In this document: in pieces, positions 45,506 to 59,439 of the stretch
Layout of the letters: each line of letters opens with the position of its first letter
Position numbering within the stretch: position 1 is the stretch's first letter
NCBI GenBank assembly: GCA_963575645.1
Contig: OY754464.1
Coordinates: 48,660,192-48,724,191, forward strand
Reading direction: 5' to 3'
Length of the DNA: 64,000 nt
Source: Xanthostigma xanthostigma
Lineage: Eukaryota; Arthropoda; Insecta; Raphidioptera; Raphidiidae
The notes under the pieces: model-generated
Told to the model about the DNA's origin: nothing
Databases searched by the model: none
The model's input: only the letters and a program-made list of their open reading frames with translations
Program-made: the position numbers and the translations under genes

Positions 45506-47976
45506 TAACCCAAATTGTTTATTTTTGTCACCCAAAATTGTAATTTACAGTCACTCGTTTAAATACCACCCATATATTATCATCAAAACTATATATATAC
45601 GACTGCAAAGTTTCACGTCAATTGAAGATTTGGAAATATGAGAAATTCGAGTTGTAAGAATTTTTTACATACATGCAAGTGAAGTTAATATGAGTGTGTT
45701 AAAAAGAGAGTTGATTATTTTGTTTGCCATGTTATAATTATGTAGTAATTCATTAAATTAGTACATTCTCAATGAATATACCTATACTTGTAACTTTATT
45801 TAACAACCATACCCTAAATATTATTTTAGAATTTTGCATCAGACTTTGCAGTATTTTTGTTAAAGATTACATTTTGTAATTAACATTATGTATTGCATCG
45901 TTGTTTAATGTTATTCTGTGGCTTTATCTCATTGTTTTCAACCATATCTTGCTTGGTGCGATGATACTGCAATATGTTAGATCTCACTGTATGTTTACTA
46001 AGAGAAATATAAAGTAAGCTCAACCCAAATCAGCGTCCAATCCATCCCAATTCATCACTCTTCACAATATAAGTTTTCATTTAAAAGTACTCGTAGGCTT
46101 AACCCCCGCCACCAAAATTTACGACATAAGCAGTTTGCATTTTGTATTTCCTCGGAATCCAATCCTTCCGGCGCCCATGTTTAAAATCCGTCGATATGTC
46201 AATAATTATTATTATTATAGTACTGCTCGCATTTTCCTATCACTTTGGGGACTCGTTCACTGCATGTGTCGTAATATATATACACAATAGTATTAGTATA
46301 GGCATAGAGAGGCTTGAAGTTTGTCACGATACAAACAAGGTACCTACATTCAGTGTAGTAAGTGAAGCTTATTGACGCCCGTCGTCAATGTACTGGCTGA
46401 GCCTGAGGTGAGATGGCAATGCTGTAGTGTCGTAGCACTCGCTTGGGAGACATACAGCCTGTTACATCGTTTCTATACGACGACACCGCGCCGTTCCATC
46501 CGCCCGATATCAGCACGACAAAGATGTATACATATTACAAAACTAGGCATACAAGTATACAAAGTGTTAAATTTTTAGAAAACGCGAGGACTGTTTTTTT
46601 ATGGAAATGAATATTGAAAAAGTGCGACGGAAGTACTGGTAGAAGTAGGGTAAAAGGACATTTGGATATTGTAAATTAGAGACGCTCAACAACATAGATC
46701 ATAAGTTACTTTAATATTTATTTTTTACGGACACTCACGCCAGGTTGAGAAAGCATTATTAGAAAATCCGATTTGACAGTAACTATACATACATTTACCT
46801 TTACGTTATTAGCATGATGCGCTGAGTAGGCTAAGCGGCCAGTATATCACACATTAATTGTGTCACTCTTTTTGTTTCATTAATTTACTCCCCAAATTAT
46901 CGAGGTAGGTACCGCATAAGTTTCACTTTAAAATGCATCCAAAGTTCTATTCCTTATTTCAATACAATAACCTTTACCCCAAAATCTTTGAACTTTTCAA
47001 TTTAAATAACGCGATTTTAGGCCATTTATGGCTAATTAATTTTCTTCCGAAATTTTGTTTTACAAAATTTGAAACTGGGTAGATTTTTTAAAATATTTTT
47101 AATTATAAAGTATTTGAAATTATTAATTAATAATCTAAAAAAAATGTAGAGCATTTTGGTTGCGATATAATAACGGGTCTCATTTCGATGGTTAGCCAAA
47201 TAGTTCGCGAGAAAACATGAGCTTAAACTTTTTTTTTAACAAAATGTATCCGTTCGTCAAGTAAAGTCAACAATCTGATTTTTTTATCTATGCCCTCTAC
47301 CTACTGCAAATTCACAAAAGTTCAACGATTTCGAAAAAAAAATGTGTACCTACTAAATTCATTTTGTAACAAAACTGTGTTTCGATATGGTGATAAATAT
47401 TTATTTACAACAATAAAATGTTAACAAAACAAATAAATAAACAAACTAAAAGTACTTCTTTTATATAATAGAAATGAAATAGACCTAATGTAACAAACAA
47501 AACAACTTTTAAGTAATAAAAATAATACAAAGTCACTAGGTACACAGAAGAAATATTTATCTAAGCGCTCTAGACTTGTATATTCAATGATTCATGTCTG
47601 AAGACCGAACACTACACCGTTTTAACCAGGTTTTAACTGTGTCTGTACACTGTTGCGCGGCTTTTTATATGCATGAGGTACCCCCCATTCTAGCTGTTTC
47701 TCGAATGTTCGAAACCCTTCTCTACCCGCTTCCACAAAAATCCTCAACCTGCTTCTACCAATGCCCGCAGAGTTGATGGCGAGCGTCACAATATAATACT
47801 ATGCAAAATTGTTTTAAATACGAAAGAACTTTTTGATAACATTTTTGTGTTCTAATTTCGGAGTTTTTCGAAATAATAATTTACCTCATAATATACTAAA
47901 AAACAGATCCTTTTGCGAGCGCTGCTCATTAAAGAAAAAAATTTGAAAAGAAGTTTGACCCTGCAGGCCATCCCTG
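45506..47976. other. Intergenic, nothing recognised
   Basis: No supported gene, RNA gene or repeat over 2.4 kb. Short open frames (46142-46375, 46372-46578, 47594-47776) show no motif. A short (ATT)n run lies near 46205. Confidence 0.45.
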
Positions 47977-49008
47977 TAACTTCCCGCTATTTTCGAGTTC
48001 AAAATATATAAAATATAGCAAGAAGTTTATTTTTTAGCTCTTCGAGCTCAAAAAAAAAACACTTTGTTACGAAATTTTCGTTCACGATATCTCATGAACA
48101 GATGAACCGATTTTGATGCGATTTTCGGCAGTCGACGCAATTTTTTAATCGAAAAAAGTAATTTATTACAGAAAAGTCGATATCATAGGAATTTTACGAG
48201 TAATTTAAAAAAAAACACTTTTTTACAAATTTTTCGTTCACGATATGAGCCGATTTTGATGCGGTTTGTGGCGATCGAGGTAGTTTTTTTAACCTAAGAA
48301 AGTAAATTATTACAAAAAAATCGATTTGATAAGAATTTTACGAGTAATTTTAAAAAATTACTTTTTTCCTTTTTTTTCGTTCACGTAATCTCATGAACAA
48401 ATGAACCAATTTTGATCTTGTTTGCGGCGATCAACGCAGTTTTTTTAGCCTAAGAAAGCAATTTATTACAAAAAATCGATCTGATAACAATTTTAAGAGT
48501 CATTTTAAAAAAACACTTTTTTACGATTTTTTCGTTCATGGTATCTCGTGAACAAATGAACCGATTTTGATGCGTACGGAAATCGACGCAGTTTGTTAAG
48601 GAGAAGAGCTGATTAGATTTTGGAATTAATCGGTTTAGTAGTTTAGAAAATATTTTACAAAAACAAATTTTTAAAAATTTTTGAAACTTGTTTTTTTAAG
48701 ATTTCTCAAAATTTTTTGGGCCGAATCGTTTCAAATTTTCTGGAAGTCTAAGTTCACCAAGATCGCGTCAGATTCCGCAAACCGCGTTTCAGTCGGACAA
48801 TCCGTTCAAAAGATATAAAAGGTTTACATACATACATACACACACACACACACATACAGCCCTACGGACATCATCGCCAAAATAGTTTCAATAGCTTCTT
48901 AGGACCTCAAAACGTCGAGATCTGGCGAAAACTCGATTTTCGAAAATCAGGGTGAAACCAATAACTTCCCGATTTTTGAAAAAAAAAAATTTTTATATCG
49001 GGAAGTTA
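47977..49008. mobile_element. Repetitive element with internal ~150-bp tandem array
   Basis: Starts TAACTTCCCG (47977) and ends CGGGAAGTTA (49008). The last 47 bp form their own hairpin, TAACTTCCCGAT ... ATATCGGGAAGTTA. 48057-48610 holds four degenerate copies of a unit of about 143-156 bp, marked by CGTTCACGATATCTC at 48079, 48235, 48378 and 48533. A (CA)n run lies at 48835-48855. The end type resembles widespread insect repeats. Class unknown, no coding region. Confidence 0.65.
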
Positions 49009-49406
49009 AAAATTCGTACAGAAATTACATCCATAACTATAACTTTTTATATCTAGTAGTTTTCTCTTGCTTCGAGCACACGAATGTATCGCTAGTAAAG
49101 GACAAAAAAAGATATTCAACGAGTATAAATAAAAACCAACACTTATTCCCAACGTTTACTTTTAATTTAACAAAAAATTATTTTCCTTTGCTTAATATAT
49201 ATATTATGTTTTTCAATTTCAATTTTAAAAGTTTGCTGGTTTTATTGAACATGAGACTATCGGCATACTTGAAATATTTATAATGATTTTTTGCGTCTAT
49301 TTTCAAACTGTATCTGAATGTTTGTTTATCATTAGTACTCGTAAGGCCATCCTGCGTATTAAAATTGGATAATTTTGAACAGTGCGTGTTTTTCCCCATA
49401 CATGAT
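49009..49406. other. Spacer, nothing recognised
   Basis: AT-rich; the minus-strand frame 49178-49399 has no motif. Confidence 0.4.
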
Positions 49407-49700
49407 CAAATCTATATATAAAAAAAGCAATGCCACTTTTTTGTAATTTTATAACTCAAGAACGGGCTCACCTATCCAAACCAAATTTTTAGGCTTTGTT
49501 TGAACTATTTAGTAGATGGTTTATGGGAAGTTTGCACAAAATCGGTCGAGCGGTTCTTCATTGATAGCATTTTTTAAAAATCAATTTTTTGACGTATGAA
49601 AATACTTAGTCTCATCTGTCGAAAAAATCGTTTTCTTACAAATTTTATCATTATAAAAATCAATTTTTTGACGTATGAAAATACTTAAATATTGTAAGTA
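49407..49700 (+). mobile_element. Helitron-like 5' end
   Basis: Starts TCTATATATAAAAAAAGCAA and continues with AACTCAAGAACGGGCTCACC and AAATCGGTCGAGCGGTTC, wording common to 5' parts of insect non-autonomous Helitrons. Includes a direct repeat (AATCAATTTTTTGACGTATG) at about 49578 and 49657. No 3' end found. Confidence 0.4.
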
Positions 49701-49944
49701 GGTTTTGGAATTTTATACAAACAATGAAACAACTGTTTTCAAAATATTATGACAGTTAATTTTTAATTACTATCCAAGTGAGACTTAAAATAAATACGTA
49801 TTTGAAAGAAAGTTAAAAACAATTATTATTATAGGTGAGTAATTTTAATAAATAAATTTAATAAATAAATTTTTAACCTAAATTTGAAGCGAAAGATGCA
49901 ATATCATAGATCAAGATGACGGCGAATCAGTTTTACAAGTACCG

Positions 49945-50095
49945 GCAAGTGTTTTAAAGACCAGTTATCCACGAATACTTTACGCTATTTTTTTTCGAGC
50001 ACGACGGCGCAGCCGGAGTGCTCGAAATAGAGCAAGTGTTTTAAAGACCAGTTATCCACGATTACCTTGTATTATTTTTTTTCGTGCACGACGAA
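49945..50095 (+). repeat. Two tandem copies of an 87-bp unit
   Basis: GCAAGTGTTTTAAAGACCAG occurs at 49945 and 50032, with matching downstream sequence up to TTTCG(A/T)GCACGACG. No function seen. Confidence 0.8.
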
Positions 50096-51229
50096 TTAAT
50101 TTAATTTATTATAATTTATATAATAAAATTGTCAGAAAAACTGATCCCAATTACCCGTTCAATGGTTTATAAATTGTTAAAAACCATCAATTTATTTTTT
50201 TTTTTTTTGCGTATGTGATAAATGATAATTTACAGTTTTCCGTGACGACAGTTCCCAGTTTGTTTCAAACCATAGAAACGCCACGTAAACAACGGCACTT
50301 AAATTTCTAAATAAATGTAAAAACCAAATACCTATAATTCAAAATTTTTGAATTTTCAAATTTGATTTTGAATAGTCGTGGTAACGTTTTTTTAGTCTGT
50401 TTCACAGTTTAATCAAAATCGTGGATACGAATTCATTTTAATAATTTAAGACAATTCATTATTCGTCAAAGATCTTTTCAACTTTAAGAATACTGACATA
50501 TTAAAAGTAATCTGTAAAAACTTAATCCCGGTGGATTTCGTCTACAATTTTTACAGTTAACGTAACTGCACGAATTACTAACACAAGCCATTATTGAAAA
50601 ATTCTCGGAAATGAAATAAGAAATAATTTTTTGACACAATTTATAAACGTACCGACAGAATTTTTTCAAATCATACATAAGGCTGTTTATATTTTAAAAC
50701 CATGAATACGAATTAAAAAAAAAATAGTCGAACATTCTCTTTATTATATTTCTTGACTATATAAAATATCATCTCTGAAAAATCTTTAAAAAAAATTCAA
50801 CTATCAGGCCATTAAATAATTAATCATATATTTTTTCACCTACGGATTTTAACAAATTTATAACATGTAATACAGGGTGCATTTTTCGTCCACTTTGGTT
50901 ATGTATTCTACTCTACAATTGGGAATGACATATTATTTTGTAGCATCGAAGATCATGTCAATTATTTTATTATGGGAGAAGTACAGTGTCGTTATAAGCA
51001 TCTACTTAATTAAGATAATAAAAATAATTTAAAATGAAATACATAATCTTATTTCTTGAATTTATATTTTTGTTCGGATTTTTTTGACTCAACATCAGAA
51101 CTTTGTTTAAAAATAAAAAGTTATTCATTTACTTATGTCAAAAGAAAAATATTTAAAAGCCCAATAATAATGTCACCGCGGGATATTGTACAATACAGTC
51201 GAATGACGTAAGAGGATCGTTGAAGAACA
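50096..51229. other. Intergenic, nothing recognised
   Basis: AT-rich DNA. TACAGGGTGCA near 50872 resembles the end motif of fold-back elements, but no partner was found. Confidence 0.45.
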
Positions 51230-51420
51230 AATGTAATTATGATGCTAGTCACTAGAGGACCAAATTGCCAGCACAGTTCACTACGGAAAACATAATATGT
51301 AGTTATGATGCTAGTCACCAGACGGCCGAACCATTATCAGCACAATTCACTACGGAAATCTGCATATTCTACACTCGCAGATTAAAAAAATTTAGCTTAC
51401 GATGCTCGTCAATAGGTGGC
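51230..51420 (+). repeat. 66-bp tandem duplication
   Basis: GATGCTAGTCAC occurs at 51241 and 51307 with similar following text (CACAGTTCACTACGGAAA / CACAATTCACTACGGAAA). A weaker third copy is at about 51399. Confidence 0.75.
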
Positions 51421-52005
51421 CACCTAGCGGCGAGCATCATAAGTGGTCTCATTTTGGTTAACTAGGTTACCAATCTTCCTAAGTCTTATACCTCAGAATT
51501 GCATTCTTTTTCTATCAGAGCGACCCCACGGACAAATGACAATATATACCTACTTCTATAAAATTTCTATAGTGATTTTTGTGTTATATCACGGCTATCT
51601 ATACAATATAGATACAGATTATACAATCCACGAAGTCGAAGCCGCGGGCAAAAACTATTAGTTATATTTGTATTGGAATATTTTATGTTGTACTCATATT
51701 ATGTGAATTCCTGTGTGTCTCATAGGAAAACAATAAGAAACGAATTGACAATAAATAGGATATAAGGTCGATACGACATACATATACAACATTATACCGG
51801 CGCCCGTTCAGTATCACTACACTTTAGACTAGGACTTCGATATCGCTAATATCAAATAAATATTGTTTTATTTTTCAGTCATGTATATCAATAATACCTA
51901 CCTACTTGCAAGAGTTTTTTTTTATAATGCAGAACGAAAATATATCTACGTCAATTTGCACAAAACTCGAAAATTTTTAATATTTTGTACGTTTAAAGTC
52001 CAATC
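51421..52005. other. Intergenic with a Helitron-like 3' end
   Basis: 51628-51660 reads CACGAAGTCGAAGCCGCGGG followed by CAAAAACTATTAG, like the 3' terminus of insect Helitrons. The rest is unremarkable. Confidence 0.4.
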
Positions 52006-52210
52006 TATACTAATATATAAAGAGGTAAAATTTGTGAGTTTATATGTGGGGGTTTCTCTAGAATTACTGAACAGATTCTAAAAAATATTTCACTAAAACT
52101 ACTACACCGATTTCGACGATCGAGGTGTCATTTGAAAGGACTCGACGTACCGATGTGCAATATGGTATCAGGATTACGCTAAGTGGATTTTAAGGGTTGA
52201 AAATTAATTT
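52006..52210 (+). mobile_element. Helitron-like 5' end
   Basis: Starts TCTATACTAATATATAAAGA, the standard 5' start of many insect Helitrons, and continues AATTACTGAACAGATTCTAA and GATTTCGACGATCGAGGTG. The 3' end is missing. Confidence 0.5.
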
Positions 52211-54410
52211 TTAACGTTAAAAAATATTGTAAGCAGGCTGTGTTAAGTAAATGTCAAGTGATCATTTACTGTTTAGTTCTCCATAATATTAATGAATTAC
52301 TAGACTGCTACCAAACATTTATGGGTAGGTATTTGAGGTAGTGTGAAAATTTGTGTAACACTTCTTTTGTAATGTCTGAATAGAAAATCAAAGGCTTAGC
52401 TGAAAAGTAGTGGGGCCTATGCCAAGCCTTGAATTTTTAAGTTTGCCAAATTTTATTTTCAAAAATGTCCTTGAAACATTTTGAAATTGTATACGTTCAA
52501 ATTTAGTATTTAATGAAATAAAAAATAAATAAGCAAGATTATTCAGTCGGTCCTAAATGTTTGCCAGACGGTTTCAAAACTGTAGACTGAAGTGTGAGAG
52601 AGACCGTATATATCAGCAGCCGAATGAGTATTACGAGAGTCAATCGCATCGCAGCACGTTTAAACTCAGCCGGCCGCCGGAAATATTGACAAACTTAATT
52701 TTCTCAAACGTTTACCCAGCAGATGATCAATTCTGTTTTAAATTTAATTTTTATAACAGTTTAGATACTGTTTAGCCGTTAATGGTGATTTTTTTAAAGC
52801 TTATAATTTCCATTTCCTTAATTAATTTCATTTATTTTTCGATGTATGATTTTAAGTGGAATATTAATGGTTTACATAGCTACCAAATAAACAAAACTCA
52901 CATAATATTATGTTGCGTTCACGAACTCTGTAACCAAGACACCCAGCTCGAGCGTAGCGCTGGACCAATATCTGTCGCATGAACCAATATGGCGTCAGCT
53001 ACTGGGTAACGCACACACGTTCAAAACTTACATGTGTTTAGTGTCTGTGAAGTTAAACAACTGTGATAACTATAGCGAAAACAGGTGAAAAGAACCGAAG
53101 TTTTTCCAGGTAGTGATAACAGCGCCATCTCGCGTGCGCCAGAAAACGGGCCGTCTCGAAACACGGCAAGCATAGGAAGCTAGGTCTCCTAGTTACAGAC
53201 TTCATGCTTGCTACTTAACAGAAATTCAGCGTAGTTTGTATATTAAATGTTATTTTAAACTTCAGTATCGCTTAATTTATTGATCCTACGCTACGAAGGT
53301 TTTCTTTCAAATTTCACAGTATAATTGAAGGATCACAATCTACTGTAAATTATCTAACAGATGATAAGACACCAAAAATTCTACAAAATTATTTCTTCTC
53401 GATATAATCGTTTCTATTCTCAGGAATGTAGGCATATACTAAATTTTAGAATTTTCAATTGGCATATAAATGGAAAGTTAACCAACAATTACTTGAATTA
53501 ACCATAGACCTAACTATACGTTAAAAATTATTTTTTAGTAAAAAATCAGTGCAAATTATATCTAAATGATTTGTTTAATAAAAATAAATGTAAATATCAC
53601 TCTCGGAACATGAATCCAAAACAACCAATTACGCGTTGGTTAAGTTTCAATAGGCCTCTTGTTAACGACAACGGATAACGGTCCGATTTTTATGACGGGC
53701 GACGAGCCGATGCGCAGTGTTCAATAGGTTAGTGTGGGTGTATGTAACCGTTGCAACAAAACTAAACGGATACCCGCACGTCGCCCCTTGGCGCGACGGC
53801 GGTCGGTCCGATGCAATAGAATGTGGACCACGTCATTCCATAGAAGTCTGTTGACGACGACAGTTGTGCGCGCACTTTTTTACCTATACCTGCCTACCTA
53901 CCTTGTTCTGCTCATTGTGAATAAATAAAGTTGAAAATTGATATTGATATGGATTTATTAATTAACCTTGTGCATAATAGGTCAGTGTTGGGACAAGACT
54001 AAACAATTACAAAAATAATCAAGCAAGACATAACGTACTTACACTCTTTGCCCTTTAAGTATAGAACTGATCGATAACAATTTGAACGCGCTCACGTATA
54101 TGCGAATCGTGTACAAAGGTAACCGTTTCGCGTCGGCCCGTTACCCGTTGACTAAAACTCCACGTTGTTTCTTATATATAAGTCGTCTGAAAAAGTATCA
54201 TGACGATAAAATCGGTTTATATTATTATGTATTCAGTAATTAGTGAATTAATAGGTACGGTGATGAAATCAAATTACACGTATTAATTATTAAACAAACT
54301 ACAACGCCGTTAGTAAATTTCTCGTTGTTATTAACTTACTCTAAATTAATTTTAGAGTCAATAAAATGTACACTGTAAACAGTACCTACTTAATAGTATA
54401 TTACCACAAG
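52211..54410. other. Intergenic, nothing recognised
   Basis: No supported gene. 53630-53900 is locally GC-richer, with short open frames but no motif. AATAAA occurs at 53921-53930. Confidence 0.4.
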
Positions 54411-54505
54411 GGCCGAAAGTGTGATATCTTGCCCTGTCTGCCATGATTCCCTCGGCTTCACCTCAAGCATCATGGCGCGAGGGGCAAGTATCACACTTTT
54501 GTTCA
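54411..54505. repeat. Compact GC-richer hairpin
   Basis: Arms AAAGTGTGATATCTTGCCC (about 54416-54434) and GGGCAAGTATCACACTTTT (54482-54500) pair with one mismatch. A second inner pair (CCATGAT / ATCATGG) is nested within. About 95 bp. No known RNA family recognised. Confidence 0.7.
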
Positions 54506-56339
54506 GTGTGATGTATACTATTTTCCTTCATACCTCGATCGTAAGCACGCTTATTAAATACCTACACTAATTAATTAATTACACAAAAACACAGATAGAT
54601 TCCAAGCAAGAAGCTTTTAAGTTATACGTAAAAACAAGAATGTTTGTGACTATTAGCTAAAATGTAATTGGATATCTAAACAACAGTTGATTGGTTGTTT
54701 TTTTCTTTACACACGAACGTATGAACTTCCCGTATTGTAGCGTGTAATCCCACCAAGGAGTAAATGTTAGATTTTCTGCCTTACAATTGTTGCCGAAAGT
54801 ATGCACTTTCGATCGATGTATGAAGAAATTTGCTTTTACCCAGCCCTACTTTTCCTATAGAGCGATTCGATATTAATTTATCATTATTCATTATTTATTT
54901 ACGCAGTGTTACTGATATCTAAATGTATACAGTTATAAATTCTAATTATTGTAACTCATCCATTATTAATTAACTAGCTGTTCTACCCGGCGCTGCCTGG
55001 GTGAGATTTTTTTGTCCCTATTTCACTGTTCTGTTTGTAGGCGATCGATCTGAGACATTCTGTAGATTGGTACTCAATACATTGCATAAATCTATTAGAT
55101 AGTTTTATGTAAGCGTCGATATTGCGTACGTGTACTGATATTTTCATAGATGTCAGCTATTGTTGTAGACATGCTTTAGTCGTGAATTTAACATAGAACG
55201 GCACAAGAGAATTCCGACAAGAAAAACGACTACAAGCTGAGTAAAGGACTTTGATGAAAGAGGGAATGTTGAATCAAAATTTACTGTCGGTGTACCTGGC
55301 AGTTCAGACACTAAAAACACTGTAGGAGTCAAATAAAATATACACATATTTTCTGAAATGAGATTGCTAAGAATTTCACAGAAAAAAATTAGAGTAATAC
55401 AAATTCCAAGTTACAAAAAGTTGAATATAGTATTATGGAAAAATAACTTGTTTTCAAATAAAAGGCTGTTTCATAAAGATCCTGTTTTAACAGTTTTTTG
55501 TTATAAAAATATATTCCCTATGTCGAAGAGAAGCAAATAAAAAGTATTTTGGGGATTTTAATATCCAGTTATTGTTTTCTCTTGTTCATTTTTGTAATTA
55601 ATACAATATAAGTATTCTTTTCGAAAAGTTTTTTATTACGAATGGTCTTATCTTCTAAACTAAAAAAAATATACCGTCAAACATGTTCTTGCGCTTATTT
55701 TTCTACAAAGGTTCTCAATTTGAAAAATATACGAAAGTTTTCGATTTTTACATTATTTTAGAAATGCGTTTTTTTGATAAAATTCACTCTGAACTTTTTC
55801 AAACTCCGTGCAGGGACTTGTACAAAAAGACAATGATTCCTGTGTGCACAAGTAAAAGTTTCTCTAACTTAGAAGTTAAAGGCATTTAAAATTTCATAAA
55901 TATCGCAAAAAAATGTAAACAAAAAGAGGTACATAAGTTTACTTTTGCTCATTGAAATCAAAATATTTTTTACGAATTCCGTAACATACTAAGAGAAAAA
56001 AAACAAATCAGAAAACCTTCTCAACACCTTCTGTACTTATTAAGAGAGTATTGAGAACTTCTTACTTATTATGTAGAACATTTATTATTATCAACTTCTA
56101 GTCACAGCAGGCGGGAATTGATTCAAAAAGTGATCAAAAGACAGAGAAAAATTAAGTCCCCACTTCCTTCTTCTTGAAATTGACTGATATACCTACACTA
56201 ACTGCTCTACGTGCGAGAGTGTTTTTAAGGTGTTCCGACTTGCTTTCTTCTTTTTAATTAGTGTATACTATACTATAATTGGCTCTGTTGGGTTTTTTAT
56301 TTTTTAACTTGTGCACTATTATTTCTTATTGCACTATAA
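54506..56339. other. Intergenic, nothing recognised
   Basis: No supported gene. 54973-55010 (CTAGCTGTTCTACCCGGCGC) resembles a reversed repeat terminus. Open frames at 55358-55540 and 55683-55889 have no motif. Confidence 0.4.
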
Positions 56340-57803
56340 TTAGTCGCGCAGAATTAGCAAATCCGTCACATACAATTGCGAGCGTCGATTTTAAATTTTT
56401 TTTTGTTAGATAATACGAATATAAGTAACATATTAAGTTTAAACGCCAATCGGAGCACCGCACGATGGTTAAAAAAATGGCAAAAATCGTTCATATCACT
56501 TTTTGGCGATTTACGGGAAAACTATGCATTTGACAAATTAAGTGTAGGGAAATAAAAAATGCGCAATAAAAAGACGAATCGAATGAGTTTTTGTGAGCTC
56601 CGATCGGTCCAGTAGTTTTTTAGTAAATTGCAAAAAACCGCTTTTTTGGGCCATTTTTTCGAAATTCCATAACTTCCGTTCTATTAAATATGACGACTTG
56701 AAACTTTAATAGAATATGTGTTTTATAAGCTTCAATATGCATACAAAATTTCAGCAAGATCGATGTTATACTTTTTGAGAAACTTTGAAAAAACCGAAAA
56801 AAGGCCCTTCCGAAAAGGGTCCCTGAAAAAGTTTTGGGCCAGCGTAGACCAATTTTTCAAACGTGCTTTTGTTCATCGAGAGTTGCTCTACAACATCCTG
56901 CAATGCCGTACCATTACACCTAGCGAAAGTGCGAAAAAAATTGATTTTAAAAAAGGGAGCTTCCGCGAACTTATTTTTTTAATAAACAGATTTTCAAAAA
57001 TAATGTCTAATTAATGCTGTTATTTGTATCCATGCGACACATATGCACAATTGTACGTAAATATATAATGATATCATTATTATTATTGCCATTTTCGCTT
57101 TAAAACGCAAAGAAAGCAAAAAAAAATTTTCAGTCAAAAATTTGCAGAATTTGCCATATAGCCGCATTTCCAGCTCCCTTTTTTAAAATCAATTTTTTTC
57201 GCACTTTCGCTAGGTGTAATGGTACGGCATTGCAGGATGTTGTAGAGCAACTCTCGATGAACAAAAGCACGTTTGAAAAATTGGTCTACGCTGGCCCAAA
57301 ACTTTTTCAGGGACCCTTTTCGGAAGGGCCTTTTTTCGGTTTTTTCAAAGTTTCTCAAAAAGTATAACATCGATCTTGCTGAAATTTTGTATGCATATTG
57401 AAGCTTATAAAACACATATTCTATTAAAGTTTCAAGTCTTCATATTTAATAGAACGGAAGTTATGGAATTTCGAAAAAATGGCCCAAAAAAGCGGTTTTT
57501 TGCAATTTACTAAAAAACTACTGGACCGATCGGAGCTCACAAAAACTCATTCGATTCGTCTTTTTATTGCGCATTTTTTATTTCCCTACACTTAATTTGT
57601 CAAATGCATAGTTTTCCCGTAAATCGCCAAAAAGTGATATGGACGATTTTTGCCATTTTTTTTAACCATCGTGCGGTGCTCCGATTGGCGTTTAAACTTA
57701 ATATGTTACTTATATTCGTATTATCTAACAAAAAAAAATTTAAAATCGGCGTTCGCAATTGCACGTTTTTTAGGACACGAATCAGCTAATTCTACCCGAC
57801 TAA
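56340..57803. mobile_element. Large fold-back element
   Basis: Arms of about 620 bp (56340-56962, 57174-57803) are inverted complements with few differences, around a loop of about 210 bp. Both ends read TTAGTCG(C/G)G inward, then AGAATTAGC. The two open frames at 56718-57014 (plus) and 57134-57415 (minus) give the same first 80 residues (MFYKLQYAYKISARSMLYFL ...) only because they lie in opposite arms. No domain recognised. No clear target duplication. Confidence 0.88.
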
Positions 57804-59439
57804 ATCGGATATCGTGCACGTCTATGCGCAACTTGAAACTTATTTTGATAAATCTCATGTTTGAATATTTATGTTAAACTTCTGTTTGCCGTCTGTAATC
57901 ATTATTTATGAGTAATATATTGAGTTATGTTTTATTATATTACATAATAATCTCGAATGATTTAAGCAGAATTCACATTGAATCGATTCGATTCACATAG
58001 CTTGAAATTTTTATTTTGGAAAAATTTCTATGGAACTAAATATTTGTATTGGACGTGTTCTTGTTGATCAGATACTGAAAAAAAAACCGCCGACGTGAAT
58101 GTTTCCTGTATATTAGACTTGTTGCTCGTCCTGTATAACGGCTTCATTAGAAATGCAGAGTGTAGTTTTGTGAAATGTTAATAACAGCAAGAATTTCCAT
58201 TCACACTACAAAGTTAGTAGGTTTGTTGGGCATTAGATGTACACATGGAAAGTGATAACGATGAAAATTGTTCTCGTGTCTGCACCATACTGGCAGCAGA
58301 ACAAGTCAGCGTGCCATATTGTGCACGTTTGTGTCGCAAAAGTCAGTTGCACACAACGACACTGAGTGACCCCATTTAGAGCCATTTCACACGCACGCGA
58401 CCGGCGTATTTCTAATGGTATTATACGACGCGTTTCACAGCGACACGTATGGCCAGCAGACCGGCCGAGACACGTCCGACCGGTGTCCTCGTAAATCAGT
58501 TAGCACGTGAGCTATTGTATAGCTAGCACTGTGCTCAGAACAAAGTGCGCGATGGCCAAATTATTGTATTTTTCGAAAATGTGGATTCTTTTGCGGAAAG
58601 AAACTTATTTTGTAGAAAAACTCACTAGACAAGCAGTTTTTACATGCTACACGACAATTAGGAGCAAATAACTTCTTATAGGCAAAATAGCTTTACTTCA
58701 CAAAAATAAGTCTATTTACACTATAATATTCAGGTTTGCATCATTCTCTCATAATAAAATGCAAACAGCATAATATATAGGTAGTGTTATTTTAACGAAA
58801 TGACCCTAAAACAGAACATATTTTCTTTCTCGCCTTCAGCTGAAGCTAAAAAGTGTAGGACAAGACTTATTATTGTAAGCTGAAGGCAATGCGTTGAAGT
58901 TGAGAAGTAATTTTCATTTCTTGATTTTTGTTTAATATTCTTCGTTAACAGAGTTGTTTATATAAAACTAGCGGGGCGTCGTCTAGCTTTGTCGGGATTT
59001 GTAGATTGCCTATTAAAGATCAACATATGCTGCTTATAGAACAATAGCCGTATTTGCCCGGCGTTGTTTTTAAAAAAATTATTATTAATTATTTAGAAAT
59101 TATTTATTGTAAAATAAGTTAGGAATTAATTTGTTACTAATTTATTAAAAGATAATTTTAAACAAAATTATTACTTTGGAAATGTTTGTAAAGGAAAATA
59201 TTTGCATTCCTAGAAGAGGTCCGTTTGCATGTATATATCTGCCAGTAATATTTTTTCTAGAAACCACTAGTGTCGACTTTGAAACCATTAAAAAACCACC
59301 AATTTTGTGAAAATAATAATAATAAATGTATTCCCACAAATGCCTTTACAAAAACAAAAACAAATTATAAATCATAAAATTATGGAGTTTTCCTACCCAA
59401 CTTGACTAAAGTCAGTGCTAGGGTAGGAGTATTCAAATT
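57804..59439. other. Intergenic, nothing recognised
   Basis: 58370-58500 is locally GC-richer (CACGCACGCGACCGGC) without coding signs. 58966-59075 has CTAGCGGGGCGTCG and TTGCCCGGCG, wording of repeat termini. No gene. Confidence 0.4.

Noticed and set aside
56718..57415. Two genes encoding the same 80-residue protein
   Set aside because: They are the same sequence in opposite arms of a fold-back element; no domain or start context.
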